Positions 50,961 through 60,169 of a stretch of DNA of 63,189 nt are shown piece by piece. Below the pieces are notes generated by a model, which was given only the letters and a program-made list of their open reading frames with translations, was not told where the DNA came from and ran no database searches. Each line of letters opens with the position of its first letter. Position 1 is the stretch's first letter. Source of the DNA: Thalassobaculum fulvum (GTDB lineage: Bacteria > Pseudomonadota > Alphaproteobacteria > Thalassobaculales > Thalassobaculaceae); NCBI RefSeq assembly GCF_014652915.1, contig NZ_BMZS01000012.1, positions 65,231 to 128,419 of the forward strand. Reading direction: 5' to 3'. The position numbers were made by a program, and so were the translations under genes.

Positions 50961-51599
50961 GTGACCTTGGCCGACACGACCACCGACCGCATCCTGTTCC
51001 GCCTCAAGACCCGCGGACCGCAGGCGATCGCCGAGCTCGGCGCCGAGTTCGGCGTGACCTCGGAGGCAGTCCGGCAGCTGCTGGTGAAGGCCGAGGCCGA
51101 CGGCCTCGTCACCTATGACGACCGGCGCGAGGGCAGGGGACGGCCGAAGCGGCTGTGGCGGCTCACCGAGGCCGGGCACGCCCGGTTCCCGGACCGGCAC
51201 GCCGAGCTGACGGTCGGCCTGCTGGACGCGGTCCGCGAGGAGTTCGGGGAGGGCGGGCTGGACCGGCTGATCGCGCGCCGCGAGGCGGTGCAGCGCGAGA
51301 CTTACCGGAAGGCGATGGCCCGGACCCGCTCGGTCGAGGGCCGGGTCAAGGTGCTGGCCGAGCTGCGCGACCGCGAGGGCTACATGGCCGAGTGGCGGCG
51401 CGAGGAGGGCGGCGACTACGTGCTGATCGAGAATCACTGCCCGATCTGTGCCGCCGCGGCGAAGTGCCAGAACCTGTGCCGGTCGGAGCTGGCGATCTTC
51501 CGCGACGTTCTCGGCGAGGACGCCGTGGTCGAGCGTACCGATCACGTGCTGGCCGGGGCCCGCCGCTGCGCCTATCGTGTCACCCCGACACGCGGCTGA
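50961..51599 (+). CDS. ArsR/SufR-like transcriptional regulator with Cys cluster
   Basis: A 212-residue winged-helix regulator. The HTH is N-terminal (AIAELGAEFGVTSEAVRQLLVKAEADGLV, then a GRGRPKRLWRLT wing) and the C-terminus has C160-x2-C163-x5-C169-x3-C173, the region where SufR binds an Fe-S cluster. It likely senses Fe-S or redox status. Start choice is open: GTG 50961 or TTG 50967; GGAGGTGA (50957-50964) is ideally placed for the TTG and is itself the GTG context. It is followed 20 bp later by a quinone reductase gene. Confidence 0.85.
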   Translation: MTLADTTTDRILFRLKTRGPQAIAELGAEFGVTSEAVRQLLVKAEADGLVTYDDRREGRGRPKRLWRLTEAGHARFPDRHAELTVGLLDAVREEFGEGGLDRLIARREAVQRETYRKAMARTRSVEGRVKVLAELRDREGYMAEWRREEGGDYVLIENHCPICAAAAKCQNLCRSELAIFRDVLGEDAVVERTDHVLAGARRCAYRVTPTRG

Positions 51600-51619
51600 A
51601 CGAAACCACGGATAGCACC

Positions 51620-52594
51620 ATGCGGGCGATGCACTGCCGGGCCTTCGGCCCGATCGACGACCTCGTGTTCGAGGAGGCGGCGAGCCCGCCGCTGCAGCCC
51701 GACGAGGTGCGGATCCGGGTGGCCGCCTGCGGCGTGAACTTCCCCGACGTGCTGATCGTCCAGGGCAAGTACCAGTTCAAGCCGGAGCCGCCGTTCGCCC
51801 CGGGGGGCGAGGTCTCGGGGACCGTGGCCGAAGTCGGCAGCGCCGTCGAGGGCTGGTCGGTCGGCGACCCGGTCCTGGCCACCACGCTGTGGGGCGGCTT
51901 CGCCGAAGAGGTGGTCGCCAAGGCCGACCGGCTGATGCGCCGGCCCGAGACCATGGACGAGGTCACCGCGGCCGGGTTCGCGCTGACCTACGGCACCTCC
52001 TACCACGCGCTGGTGCAGCGGGCCGCGATCAAGCCGGGCGAGACCCTGCTGGTCCTGGGGGCGGCCGGCGGCGTCGGCATCTCCGCCATCCAGATCGCCA
52101 AGGCGCTGGGCGCGCGGGTGATCGCCGCCGCCAGCACGCCGGAGAAGCTGGAGATCGCCCGCGCGCAGGGTGCCGACGACCTGGTGAACTACACCGAGGA
52201 CGGTTACCGCGACCGGCTGAAGGAGCTGACCGGCGGCCGTGGCGTCGACGTGGTCTACGACCCGGTCGGCGGCGACCTGTTCGAGCCGACCCTGCGCTCG
52301 ATGGCCTGGAACGGCCGCTACCTTGTGGTCGGTTTCGCCAGCGGCGAGATTCCCAAGGTGCCGGCCAACCTGACCCTGCTGAAGGGCTGCGCGGTGGTCG
52401 GGGTGTTCTGGGGGCAGTTCCGGCGAACCGAACCGGAGGCCGACGCCGAGAACTTCCGGCGGCTGTTCGAGCTGCACGCCGCCGGCAGGATCAAGCCGCT
52501 GATCAGCGCCACCTATCCGCTGGCGCAGGCCAAGGACGCGCTGCACGCCCTGGCTGAGCGGCGGGTCACCGGCAAGATCGTGCTGACGGTGTAG
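51620..52594 (+). CDS. NADPH:quinone oxidoreductase family protein
   Basis: A 324-residue zinc-free medium-chain dehydrogenase. It has the GroES-like start (MRAMHCRAFGPIDDLVFEE), the quinone-reductase segment ACGVNFPDVLIVQGKYQ and the NADPH motif LLVLGAAGGVGISAIQIAKALGARV. It reduces quinones or acts on enoyl compounds. It is in an operon with the SufR-like regulator, which suits an oxidative-stress role together with the divergent efflux pump. Repeat copy D follows 6 bp after the stop. Confidence 0.9.
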   Translation: MRAMHCRAFGPIDDLVFEEAASPPLQPDEVRIRVAACGVNFPDVLIVQGKYQFKPEPPFAPGGEVSGTVAEVGSAVEGWSVGDPVLATTLWGGFAEEVVAKADRLMRRPETMDEVTAAGFALTYGTSYHALVQRAAIKPGETLLVLGAAGGVGISAIQIAKALGARVIAAASTPEKLEIARAQGADDLVNYTEDGYRDRLKELTGGRGVDVVYDPVGGDLFEPTLRSMAWNGRYLVVGFASGEIPKVPANLTLLKGCAVVGVFWGQFRRTEPEADAENFRRLFELHAAGRIKPLISATYPLAQAKDALHALAERRVTGKIVLTV

Positions 52595-52600
52595 GGGCGG

Positions 52601-52651
52601 GTGGGTTCCGGCTCGTCCGCGCCGGGGCGGCGGGGTGGATCCGGAACCCAC
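52601..52651. repeat. Palindromic repeat, copy D (short, single hairpin)
   Basis: GTGGGTTCCGG (52601-52611) and CCGGAACCCAC (52641-52651) form a perfect 11-bp inverted repeat with a 29-bp GC-rich centre. The ATGACG/CGTCAT core of the longer copies is missing. It sits between convergent genes as the others do. Confidence 0.7.
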
Positions 52652-52689
52652 CGGCCGCCTCGGCTGCGAAGTTTTCGCCGTCCGGCGTC

Positions 52690-54240
52690 TCAGTGCCCGG
52701 TATCGGTCCGCCGCCCGTACAGCATGGTCACGTTGATGCGCCGGTTCAGGTAGCCGGGCCGGAACCGCAGGTCGTCGGTCCGATGCACCAGGTCGCTGTC
52801 GAAGATGACGATGCGATTCTGCCGGTGCGGGATCCGGTGCGCCGTCGCCCCGACCGACTCGAGGTGCCGCAGCAGGGCGTCCTCGTCGGTGTTGATCTTG
52901 GCGAAGTCCCAGTCCAGCGGGGCGGCGGTGTCCCACACCACGATGCCGCCGGTCTCCGGGTCGAGGTTGGCGTCGTCGGGGGTGGTGTAGAGGTTGACGT
53001 TCACCGCCGCGCTGTCGGCGTGGATCGGCACGCCTTCGACATGCTCGGAGTGCTTGAACGCCCAGGTCTGCTGCAGCCGGTGCGGCCCGAAGATGTCGAG
53101 GAAGGCGGCCCGCACCGCCTCGCTGATCTGCACCAGCAGCGGGTTGAAGAAGCCGTCGGCCAGCATCGCCCCGACATAGCCGTTGTCGTTCGAGAACCGC
53201 CACTTGTGCCAGATCGAGCTGTCGTTCATGAACCGGCGCAGGGCGGACAGCGCTTCCGGCGTCAGCACGTCGTCGACCACCGCCAGCTCGGCCGGCCCCT
53301 CGAAGTAGCGCCGTGTGATGCCGGCGACGTCGAGGTCGGGGTTGATCACCGGCCCGGTGATCCTCGGGGCCGGGTCGACGTGCAGGATGCGCTGGTAGCT
53401 GCCCCCGAGCCGGGCGAGTTGCTGGTCCGACAGCACGGCCCGTCCGCCGCTGGAGGCCGCTTCGACCCCGGCGAGCACCGTCCGGTAGGCGTCGATCAGC
53501 CCGTGATCGGCCGGCGCCAACAACCGGCGCTCCGCCAGGTGCTCGATCTGCTGGAGGTCGTGGCGCAGCTTGGCGGCCGAGGTCACGCGCAGGTCCGGGT
53601 CGCCGGGATTGGCGCCGCGGGCCCGGCGCTTCAGGAAGCCGGCGTGATAGGCGGCCGCGGCTTCGTCCAGCCGGCCCTGGTCCAGTAGCAGGTTGCCGAG
53701 ATTGCGCCAGGCGGCGTGCAACTCGGGAGCCTGCGCGACGACGGTGCGGTAGGACGCCTCGGAGCCGGCGAGGTCGCCCGCCGCCTTCTGGGCGATCGCC
53801 TTGTTGTAGAGGATGTCGGTGCGGCCGGGCGCGGCGCGCAGCAGAGTGTCGAACAGCGGCAGCGATCGGCCCGGGTCGGCGCCCTGGGCGCGCGCCACGG
53901 CCGCCGCCAGCATCGCGTCGCCATCGCCGGGCGCGTCGCGCAGCCGCCGCTCGAACGCCGACGCCGCTTCGTCGTGCCGACCGGCCGCCATCAGGGCATG
54001 GCCCCGCATGAGCGCAAGGGCCCGGTCGCCGGGCCAGCGGGCCAGCCCGATACCCAGGGTGTTCAGGGCCTCGTCGCGCTGGCCGAGATGCTGCAGCGCC
54101 TGGGCAAGGGCGAGATAGTCCCCCGGGCCGCCTCCGGTCCGGATCAGTGCTGCGGCGCGGTCCCGCGCGGTCTCGAACTGACCGGCACGCAGCAGCGCCT
54201 GGACGTCCGCCAGGGAATGATTCGAAACGGTCGACTGCAT
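52690..54240 (-). CDS. TPR protein with 2OG-Fe(II) oxygenase domain
   Basis: A 516-residue protein. Residues 10-205 are a series of about five TPR-like helical repeats (for example AWRNLGNLLLDQGRLDEAAAAYHAGF). Residues 320-510 form a 2-oxoglutarate/Fe(II) dioxygenase with metal ligands His407-x-Asp409 (PIHADSAAVNVNLYTT) and His486 (DLVHRTDD) and the 2OG-binding Arg near 500. This domain pairing recalls prolyl-hydroxylase-like enzymes that modify proteins; the target is unknown. No signal peptide. It begins with ATG 54240; the 143 bp upstream hold no seen feature. Confidence 0.85.
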   Translation of the reverse strand: MQSTVSNHSLADVQALLRAGQFETARDRAAALIRTGGGPGDYLALAQALQHLGQRDEALNTLGIGLARWPGDRALALMRGHALMAAGRHDEAASAFERRLRDAPGDGDAMLAAAVARAQGADPGRSLPLFDTLLRAAPGRTDILYNKAIAQKAAGDLAGSEASYRTVVAQAPELHAAWRNLGNLLLDQGRLDEAAAAYHAGFLKRRARGANPGDPDLRVTSAAKLRHDLQQIEHLAERRLLAPADHGLIDAYRTVLAGVEAASSGGRAVLSDQQLARLGGSYQRILHVDPAPRITGPVINPDLDVAGITRRYFEGPAELAVVDDVLTPEALSALRRFMNDSSIWHKWRFSNDNGYVGAMLADGFFNPLLVQISEAVRAAFLDIFGPHRLQQTWAFKHSEHVEGVPIHADSAAVNVNLYTTPDDANLDPETGGIVVWDTAAPLDWDFAKINTDEDALLRHLESVGATAHRIPHRQNRIVIFDSDLVHRTDDLRFRPGYLNRRINVTMLYGRRTDTGH

Positions 54241-54383
54241 GAACCCCGCACGCTCCAGCGCCCGGATCCATCGTCCGGGTCTTCGCGAAAACTCTCCACA
54301 TCCATGAGGTGGGCCCGCCGTCGGCCGCTCTCAATGGGTTACGACCACGTGGCGGCGGATTTCTTCGCGGCGGCGTCGGGCCG

Positions 54384-54818
54384 TCAGAGGGCCTTGCGGT
54401 AGAACAGCCGGCAACCGCCCATCGGGAAGTCCGGGATCTCGCCGAACTTCACCCACCCGAGGCGCGGGTAGTAGTCCGGACCCTGGTGGTCGTAGGTGTC
54501 CAGCCAGGCGCCGTGGCAGCCGCGCTCCCGGGCCAGCGCCTCGGCGGCTTCCAGCAGCTTGCGGCCGACGCCCTGGCGACGGGCCTCGGGCGCGACAGCG
54601 AGCAGGTTGACATGCAGCCAGCCCAGATTGGTGGAGCCGATCAGCCCGCCGACCGGTCGGCCGTCGCGGCTCGCGGTCAGGGCCAGGGGCCTGGCCGCGA
54701 ACACCACGCCGGCGGCACGGCCGTGCCCGTCGAGCCAGTCGAGCACGCGCTCGCGGGCCGCGGCGAACGCCGGATCGGCCTCCTCGGTGTGGCTGGCGAG
54801 GACGATCTCGGTGGTCAT
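54384..54818 (-). CDS. GNAT-family N-acetyltransferase
   Basis: A 144-residue acetyltransferase. Motif A is LLAVAPEARRQGVGRKLLEAAEALARERGC, followed by AWLDTYDHQGPDYYPRLGWVKFGEIPDFPMG, a pattern seen in small GNATs of unknown acceptor. It starts 10 bp after the cysNC stop on the same strand, so it is probably transcribed with the sulfate-activation genes, though a functional link is not evident. Confidence 0.87.
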   Translation of the reverse strand: MTTEIVLASHTEEADPAFAAARERVLDWLDGHGRAAGVVFAARPLALTASRDGRPVGGLIGSTNLGWLHVNLLAVAPEARRQGVGRKLLEAAEALARERGCHGAWLDTYDHQGPDYYPRLGWVKFGEIPDFPMGGCRLFYRKAL

Positions 54819-54828
54819 GCTGGCCCCG

Positions 54829-56736
54829 CTATTCCCTGCCATTCATCCCGAAGTTCGCCTCGACGTAGCCGAGCAGCCGTTCGATCGATTCGGCCAGCGA
54901 CAGGGCACCGGTGTCGATTTCCAGCTCCGGCGACACCGGCGACTCGTACGGCGCCGAGATCCCCGTGAATTCGGCGATCTCACCTTTTCGCGCCTTCTTG
55001 TACAACCCTTTCGGGTCGCGGGTCTCGCAGACTTCCAGGTCGGCCTTCACGTAGACCTCGTGGAACAGGTCAGGTGCCACCGCGCGGGCGCGGTCTCGGT
55101 CCTCTCGGTACGGCGAGATGAACGCCGTGATCACCAGCACGCCGGCCCGCGCGAACAGTGCTGCCACCTCGCCGACCCGGCGGATGTTCTCGGCGCGGTC
55201 CTCGGGCGCGAAGCCGAGGTCGGCGGACAGCCCGAAGCGGATATTGTCGCCGTCCAGCACGTAGGCCTGCCAGCCCTTACGGAACAGCGCCTGTTCCAGC
55301 TCGAGCGCCAGGGTCGACTTGCCCGCACCCGACAGCCCGGTCAGCCAGAGCACCCCGCTCCGGTGGCCGTTGGCCTGCCAGCGCGCGTCGGTCGTGACCC
55401 GGTGCTCGACCGCGGTGATGTTCTGCGAGGTCGGCTCGCCCCGGCTGCGCTGGTTCGGGAACCCGTCCATCGACACCAGGCCGCCGCCGGCCATGTCGTA
55501 GCCGTCGATCAGCACGAACCGGCCGAGGCGCGGGTTGTCGACGAACGGGTCGAGCGCCAGCTTGGCCCGGGCCCGCAGGATGATCTCGCCGACCTCGTTG
55601 CGCTCGATCCGGTCGGCCGGCCGTTCCGACAGGTCGGCAACGTCGATCACTCGTTCGATCGCCTGCACCTCGACCGTGTGCTCCATGGTCGCGAGCTTGA
55701 GCTTGTAGCGCCGGCCGACCTCCAGCGGGGCCCGGCCGAGCCAGAAGATGCGGGCCCGGAACACGTTGGTCTCGACCGGCGGGTCGATCCGATGCGACGC
55801 GACGTGGCCGCGCTCGACGAACAACTGGTCGTCCAGGGTGATGCCGATCGACTGGCCGGCCGAGGCCGACATCACCGGGCCGTCGACGGCCCAGGCCTCG
55901 ATCGACCTCACCCGCGCGGCCGCGTTGGTCGGGCTGAACAGCAGGGTGTCGCCGACGCTGAGCCGGCCGCTCTCGATGCGGCCGGCCAGGATCCGGCGCT
56001 CGTCGAACTTGTAGACGTCTTGGATCGGAAACCGCAGCGGCAGCTCGACCGGCAGTGGCTTGGCCTCGATCCCGTCGAGCGCCTGCAGCAGAGTCGGCCC
56101 CTCGAACCAGGGCATGCGATCCGACACCTGGGCGAGCCCGTCGCCGTGACGGGCCGAGACCGGCAGGATGTGGGCCGGGACGATGTTCATGCCGGCCAGA
56201 TAGTGCCGGACGTCGTCGGCGACCTGCCGGAACCGGGCCTCGTCGTGGCCGACCAGGTCCATCTTGTTGACCGCGACCACCACCCGGTCGAGGCCCAGCA
56301 GGTGCAGGATGTAGCCGTGTCGGCGAGTCTGTTCCTGCACCCCGTCCTTGGCGTCGACCACCAGGATGGCGGCGTCGGCCGAGGCGGCGCCGGACACCAT
56401 GTTCTTCAGGAACTCCTTGTGGCCGGGCGCGTCGATGATGACGTAGGGCCGGCGCGCGGTCTTGAAGAAGATCTGCGTGGTGTCGATGGTGATGCCCTGG
56501 TCGCGCTCGGCCTGCAGGGCGTCCAGGACGAACGCCCATTCCATCGGCATGCCGCGGCGCTCGGACATGGCGCGCACCGCCTCGACCTTGCCCTCGGGCA
56601 GCGAGCCGGTGTCGTGCAGGAGGCGGCCGATCAGGGTCGACTTGCCGTGGTCGACGTGCCCGACGATGACCAGCTTCATCGGCGTCAGGTCGACGTCGAG
56701 CCGGGCGGCGGGCGCGGACGGGAGAGCGGTGCTCAC
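54829..56736 (-). CDS. cysNC: Bifunctional ATP sulfurylase large subunit/APS kinase (CysN-CysC fusion)
   Basis: A 635-residue fusion. The N-terminal GTPase module (CysN) has G1 motif G-H-V-D-H-G-K-S at 26-33, DAPGHKEF (G3) and NKMD (G4). The C-terminal APS kinase has its P-loop GLSGAGKS at 467-474. CysN with CysD makes adenylylsulfate from sulfate and ATP using GTP; CysC then makes PAPS for sulfotransfer or reduction. Start is GTG 56736; ATG 56679 is an alternative just before the GTPase. It follows cysD by 13 bp. PAPS supply may also serve sulfated metabolites, given the sulfatase elsewhere in the window. Confidence 0.96.
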   Translation of the reverse strand: MSTALPSAPAARLDVDLTPMKLVIVGHVDHGKSTLIGRLLHDTGSLPEGKVEAVRAMSERRGMPMEWAFVLDALQAERDQGITIDTTQIFFKTARRPYVIIDAPGHKEFLKNMVSGAASADAAILVVDAKDGVQEQTRRHGYILHLLGLDRVVVAVNKMDLVGHDEARFRQVADDVRHYLAGMNIVPAHILPVSARHGDGLAQVSDRMPWFEGPTLLQALDGIEAKPLPVELPLRFPIQDVYKFDERRILAGRIESGRLSVGDTLLFSPTNAAARVRSIEAWAVDGPVMSASAGQSIGITLDDQLFVERGHVASHRIDPPVETNVFRARIFWLGRAPLEVGRRYKLKLATMEHTVEVQAIERVIDVADLSERPADRIERNEVGEIILRARAKLALDPFVDNPRLGRFVLIDGYDMAGGGLVSMDGFPNQRSRGEPTSQNITAVEHRVTTDARWQANGHRSGVLWLTGLSGAGKSTLALELEQALFRKGWQAYVLDGDNIRFGLSADLGFAPEDRAENIRRVGEVAALFARAGVLVITAFISPYREDRDRARAVAPDLFHEVYVKADLEVCETRDPKGLYKKARKGEIAEFTGISAPYESPVSPELEIDTGALSLAESIERLLGYVEANFGMNGRE

Positions 56737-56749
56737 GGGAGGGGCCCCC

Positions 56750-57544
56750 TTACATGTAGCCGGCGGAGCGCAGGCGCTCGAAGGCGTCCTCGCTCTCGTG
56801 GTCCATCGCCCGGCCGCTGCGCTCGGCCACCTTGGTGGTGCGCAGCTCGGCGATGATCTTCTCGACGGTGTCGGCGTCGCTCTTGATCGGGTTGGTGATG
56901 TCCATGTCGCCGAGCGAGCGGTAGCGCTTGCCGTCGCGGGCGAAGTACAGCGGCACCAGCGGGATGCCCTCGCGCTGGATGTAGAGCCAGATGTCGAGCT
57001 CGGTCCAATGCAGCAGCGGGTGCACCCGGATGTGGGTGCCCGGCGCGAAGTCGGTCTTGAACTGGTCCCAGAACTCCGGCGGCTGGTCGCGGAAGTCCCA
57101 TTCGGCGTTCTCGCCGCGCGGGCTGAACACCCGCTCCTTGGCGCGGGTCGCTTCCTCGTCGCGGCGGATGCCGGCGATCACCGCCTGCAGGTCCAGCTCG
57201 GCGATCAGCCGCTTCAGGGCCTCGGTCTTGCGGGCCGCCGAGCGGGCCGCCGGCGGCAGCGTCGGGTCGATCTCCTCGATCGGCGGACAGTCGCGCCGGA
57301 CGAAGTTCAGCCCCCACTCGACCGCGTACTTCTTCTGGAACGCGTACATCTCCGGGAACTTCTTGCCGGTGTCGCAGAACATCGCCGGGAACGGCACGTG
57401 GCCGAAGAACGCCTTCTTGGCCAGCCACAGCATGACGTTCGAATCCTTGCCGAGCGACCAGAGCATGCCCAGTCGGTCGAACTTGTTGAACGCCTCGCGC
57501 AGGATGTAGACGCTCTGCGCTTCGAGGGCGTCGAGATGGTTCAT
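56750..57544 (-). CDS. cysD: Sulfate adenylyltransferase small subunit
   Basis: A 264-residue PP-loop enzyme, the catalytic half of ATP sulfurylase. The nucleotide loop [12 protein letters not shown], then [32 protein letters not shown] and [16 protein letters not shown] are all family hallmarks, and the protein ends RSAGYM as expected. ATG 57544 starts the conserved [18 protein letters not shown]. It is the first gene of the cysD-cysNC operon; a GTTGTTC inverted repeat lies 173 bp upstream. Confidence 0.96.
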   Translation of the reverse strand: MNHLDALEAQSVYILREAFNKFDRLGMLWSLGKDSNVMLWLAKKAFFGHVPFPAMFCDTGKKFPEMYAFQKKYAVEWGLNFVRRDCPPIEEIDPTLPPAARSAARKTEALKRLIAELDLQAVIAGIRRDEEATRAKERVFSPRGENAEWDFRDQPPEFWDQFKTDFAPGTHIRVHPLLHWTELDIWLYIQREGIPLVPLYFARDGKRYRSLGDMDITNPIKSDADTVEKIIAELRTTKVAERSGRAMDHESEDAFERLRSAGYM

Positions 57545-57866
57545 GGCCGGTTCCGTGACGGATGTGTTGCGCCGCGCCGCTAGATAAGGGCCGGCGGACG
57601 CGCTGTCAAAGCGGCGATGCTCCGGTTCCGGATCCGGAACCCCGGTGACCGGAGCCGGACGCAGGGACGGGTGGGCGAGCATGGTGCGTCGACCTGATCG
57701 TTCTGTTGAAAGAATTGTTGTTCTTTAAATCGAACAACGGTTCGTTGCCAGCCTTTTCGGCCCGCGCTCGGCCCGACCGCCGCGTCCGGCCGGGCGCTCA
57801 CCATCGGTTAAGGTTCCCGGACTATGCTCCCGGACGATCAGCGGACATCGTGAAGGAACGGGCCCC
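57545..57866. promoter_or_regulatory. 322-bp divergent promoter region, cysD/histidine kinase
   Basis: No gene is seen. A locally A/T-rich patch (57700-57745) contains a perfect inverted repeat GTTGTTC-TTTAAATC-GAACAAC (57717-57738), the size of an operator for a dimeric regulator. I do not recognise the factor; the repeat lies 173 bp from cysD and 129 bp from the kinase gene, so either could be its target. Confidence 0.55.
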
Positions 57867-59018
57867 TTGGCCGAAACAGGAGCGCTCCCGCGGGAGACCA
57901 CCCCGGGCGGAGCCGACGGCAGCGGCCCGCCGCGGCGTTCCGGCATCCTGGCGTCGCTGAACCGCTGGCTCGGCCGGCGGCATCTCGCGACCGCCACCGC
58001 CCTGCTGGTGTCGGCGGCAGTGGTGGCCGCAGTGTCGCTGCACGTCCTGCTGTCCGTGCTGGGCTTGTATCCGGTCGGCCCCGACGTGCTGTTCGGGGCG
58101 GCTCTGATCACCATCCTGATCGCGACCCCGGTCGTGCTGTACGCCCAGCTGATCATCCGCGAGCTGGTGCGATCGCGGCAGGCGCTGCGGCGGATGACCG
58201 ACGAGCTGGCCTGGGCGCTGCACAAGGCCGAGGAGGGGAACCGGGCCAAGTCGACTTTCCTGGCCGCCATGAGCCACGAGCTGCGAACGCCGCTGAACGC
58301 CATCATCGGCTTCTCGGACGTCATGGCCGGTCAGCGGCTCGGCCCGCTGGAGGATCCCCGCTACCGGGGATACGCCGCGGACATCAACGCCAGCGGCACG
58401 CATCTGCTCGAGATCATCAACGACATTCTCGACATCGCGAAGATCGAGTCGGGGCAGGCCGTGATCGAGGACGACGACACGATGCCGATCGCGGAGGTTG
58501 TCGAGGCCTCGATGACCATCGTCGAGCCGATGGCGGTCCAGGCCGGCGTGTCCCTGCAGGCCCTGCTGCCGGCCGTGGCGGTTCGCCTGACCGGCGTCGA
58601 ACGGATGATCCGGCAGATCCTCATCAACATCCTGTCGAACGCGGTGAAGTTCACGGCGGCCGGCGGTTCCGTCGTCCTCGACGTGGTGCCGCGCTACAAC
58701 GGCTGGCTGCTCGTGACCGTGACCGACACCGGGATCGGCATGTCGGAGGACGAGACCCGTATCGCCCTGACGCCGTTCGGCCAGATCGACGGCCCGTTGA
58801 ACCGCCGACACGGCGGGACCGGCCTCGGCTTGCCGCTTGCCAGGTCGATGATGGAGTTGCACGGCGGCCACCTGACGATCGTCAGTGCGCCGGGCCAGGG
58901 CACGACGGTGGAACTGCGCTTTCCGCCGAACCGGGTGAGCTTCGAGCGGGTGAGCTTCGACCGGGCGAACGGCCCGGCGGAGGAGGCCGGGGCGGCGGTC
59001 GAGCCTAGGCGGGCGTAG
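57867..59018 (+). CDS. Membrane sensor histidine kinase
   Basis: A 383-residue HisKA-type kinase. Two transmembrane helices (about 41-68 and 74-96) with almost no periplasmic loop precede the H-box FLAAMSHELRTPLN (His137), the N-box QILINILSNAVKFT, and G-boxes DTGIGM and GGTGLGLPLARSM. With so little outside the membrane it may sense membrane or cytoplasmic signals. TTG 57867 is used as start, with AAGGA 10 bp ahead. No response regulator gene adjoins. The C-terminal SFERVSFDRANG is repetitive and overlaps the next, convergent gene by 14 bp. Confidence 0.85.
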   Translation: MAETGALPRETTPGGADGSGPPRRSGILASLNRWLGRRHLATATALLVSAAVVAAVSLHVLLSVLGLYPVGPDVLFGAALITILIATPVVLYAQLIIRELVRSRQALRRMTDELAWALHKAEEGNRAKSTFLAAMSHELRTPLNAIIGFSDVMAGQRLGPLEDPRYRGYAADINASGTHLLEIINDILDIAKIESGQAVIEDDDTMPIAEVVEASMTIVEPMAVQAGVSLQALLPAVAVRLTGVERMIRQILINILSNAVKFTAAGGSVVLDVVPRYNGWLLVTVTDTGIGMSEDETRIALTPFGQIDGPLNRRHGGTGLGLPLARSMMELHGGHLTIVSAPGQGTTVELRFPPNRVSFERVSFDRANGPAEEAGAAVEPRRA

Positions 59019-60156
59019 CGCGACGGGCGCCGGCCAGCGCCGGCCGGTCGGGCGCCAAGTCCATAGCCGTCAGCCCCAGCGCCGCCATGTCGGCTGGGAT
59101 GCCGCCGCCGCGCGCCAGCGACGCCGACAACCGGCCCATCCCGGCCGAGGTCTGGATACCGTAGCCGCCCTGGCCGGCCAGCCACAGGAAGCCCTCGGTC
59201 GACGGATCGAAGCCGACCACCGGTGACTTGTCGGCGACGAAGCTGCGCAGGCCGGCCCAGCGCGAGGCCAGGCGGCGGATGTCGAACGTCGTGTCGGTCA
59301 TGATGCGGTCGACCGCGACGGCGACGTCGTACTCGTCGGGCTGGGCGTCGCACGGCTCCGACGGGGTCTCGTCGGCCGGGCTGCCGAGCACGCGGCCGGC
59401 GTTCGGGATCACGTACCAGCTCTCGTCGACCAGGTCGACGCCCGGCCAGCGGGCGACGTCGGCGCCGGCCGGCGGGTCGAAGGTGAAGGCGGTGCGGCGC
59501 TTCGGCACCAGCCCGACCGGCGGCACCCCGGCCATGCCGGCGATCGCGTCGCACCAGGCGCCGGCGGCGTTGATCACCACCGGGGCCTCGAAGGTCCCGG
59601 CCCGGGTCTCGAGCCGCCAGACCGCGCCGGCGCGGGCCAGCGACTGCACCTCGGCGTCGGTCACCGTGCGGCCGCCCTTGGCGCGCAGGCCGCGCAGGAA
59701 GCCCTGCAGCAGCGCGTTGACGTCGATGTCCATCGCGTCGGTTTCGTAGATGCCCCGGACGATGCGGTCGCGGCGCAGGAACGGCGCCAGCTCGAACAGG
59801 GCGTCGCCCTCGACCGCCTCGGTGCGCGGCCCGCCCTCCTGGCCGGCATGGGCGTCGAGCCGGCCGACCAGCTCCTCGGTGGCGACCGTCAGCATGCCGC
59901 GCGGACTCAGGATCGGGCCGGTCGCGAAGCCGTCCGGCGGGGTCTCCAGGAAGCTGCGGGTGGCCTTGGTGATCTTGCGGATCGTCGCGTTACCGTAGCT
60001 CTCGTAGAACAGCGCCGCCGACCGGCCGGTGGTGTGGTAGCCGGGCTGCTCCTCGCGCTCCAGCAGCACGACTTCGGCGTCCCCGGCCAGGAAGTAGCCG
60101 CAGGAGGCGCCGGCCATGCCGCCGCCGATGATCAGCACGTCGCAGGTGGTGGTCAC
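59005..60156 (-). CDS. D-arginine/D-amino acid dehydrogenase-like flavoprotein (DauA-type)
   Basis: A 383-residue FAD enzyme strikingly similar in pattern to Pseudomonas DauA: LEREEQPGYHTTGRSAALFYESYG near the N-terminus, VINAAGAWCDAIAGMAGV and KRRTAFTF in the middle, WAGLRSFVADKSPVVG and LAGQGGYGIQTSAGMGRLSASL near the end. It would oxidise D-amino acids (D-Arg in DauA) and feed electrons to quinone. The GTG at 60156 lies 13 bp after the nadK stop, so the two are an operon. Confidence 0.88.
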   Translation of the reverse strand: MTTTCDVLIIGGGMAGASCGYFLAGDAEVVLLEREEQPGYHTTGRSAALFYESYGNATIRKITKATRSFLETPPDGFATGPILSPRGMLTVATEELVGRLDAHAGQEGGPRTEAVEGDALFELAPFLRRDRIVRGIYETDAMDIDVNALLQGFLRGLRAKGGRTVTDAEVQSLARAGAVWRLETRAGTFEAPVVINAAGAWCDAIAGMAGVPPVGLVPKRRTAFTFDPPAGADVARWPGVDLVDESWYVIPNAGRVLGSPADETPSEPCDAQPDEYDVAVAVDRIMTDTTFDIRRLASRWAGLRSFVADKSPVVGFDPSTEGFLWLAGQGGYGIQTSAGMGRLSASLARGGGIPADMAALGLTAMDLAPDRPALAGARRATPA

Positions 60157-60169
60157 GTCGATAGCTCCG

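Noticed and set aside
57700-57750. Alphaproteobacterial SOS box (GTTC-N7-GTTC) near cysD
   Set aside because: GTTC and GAAC elements occur, but as an inverted repeat with N8 spacing; no direct repeat with N7.
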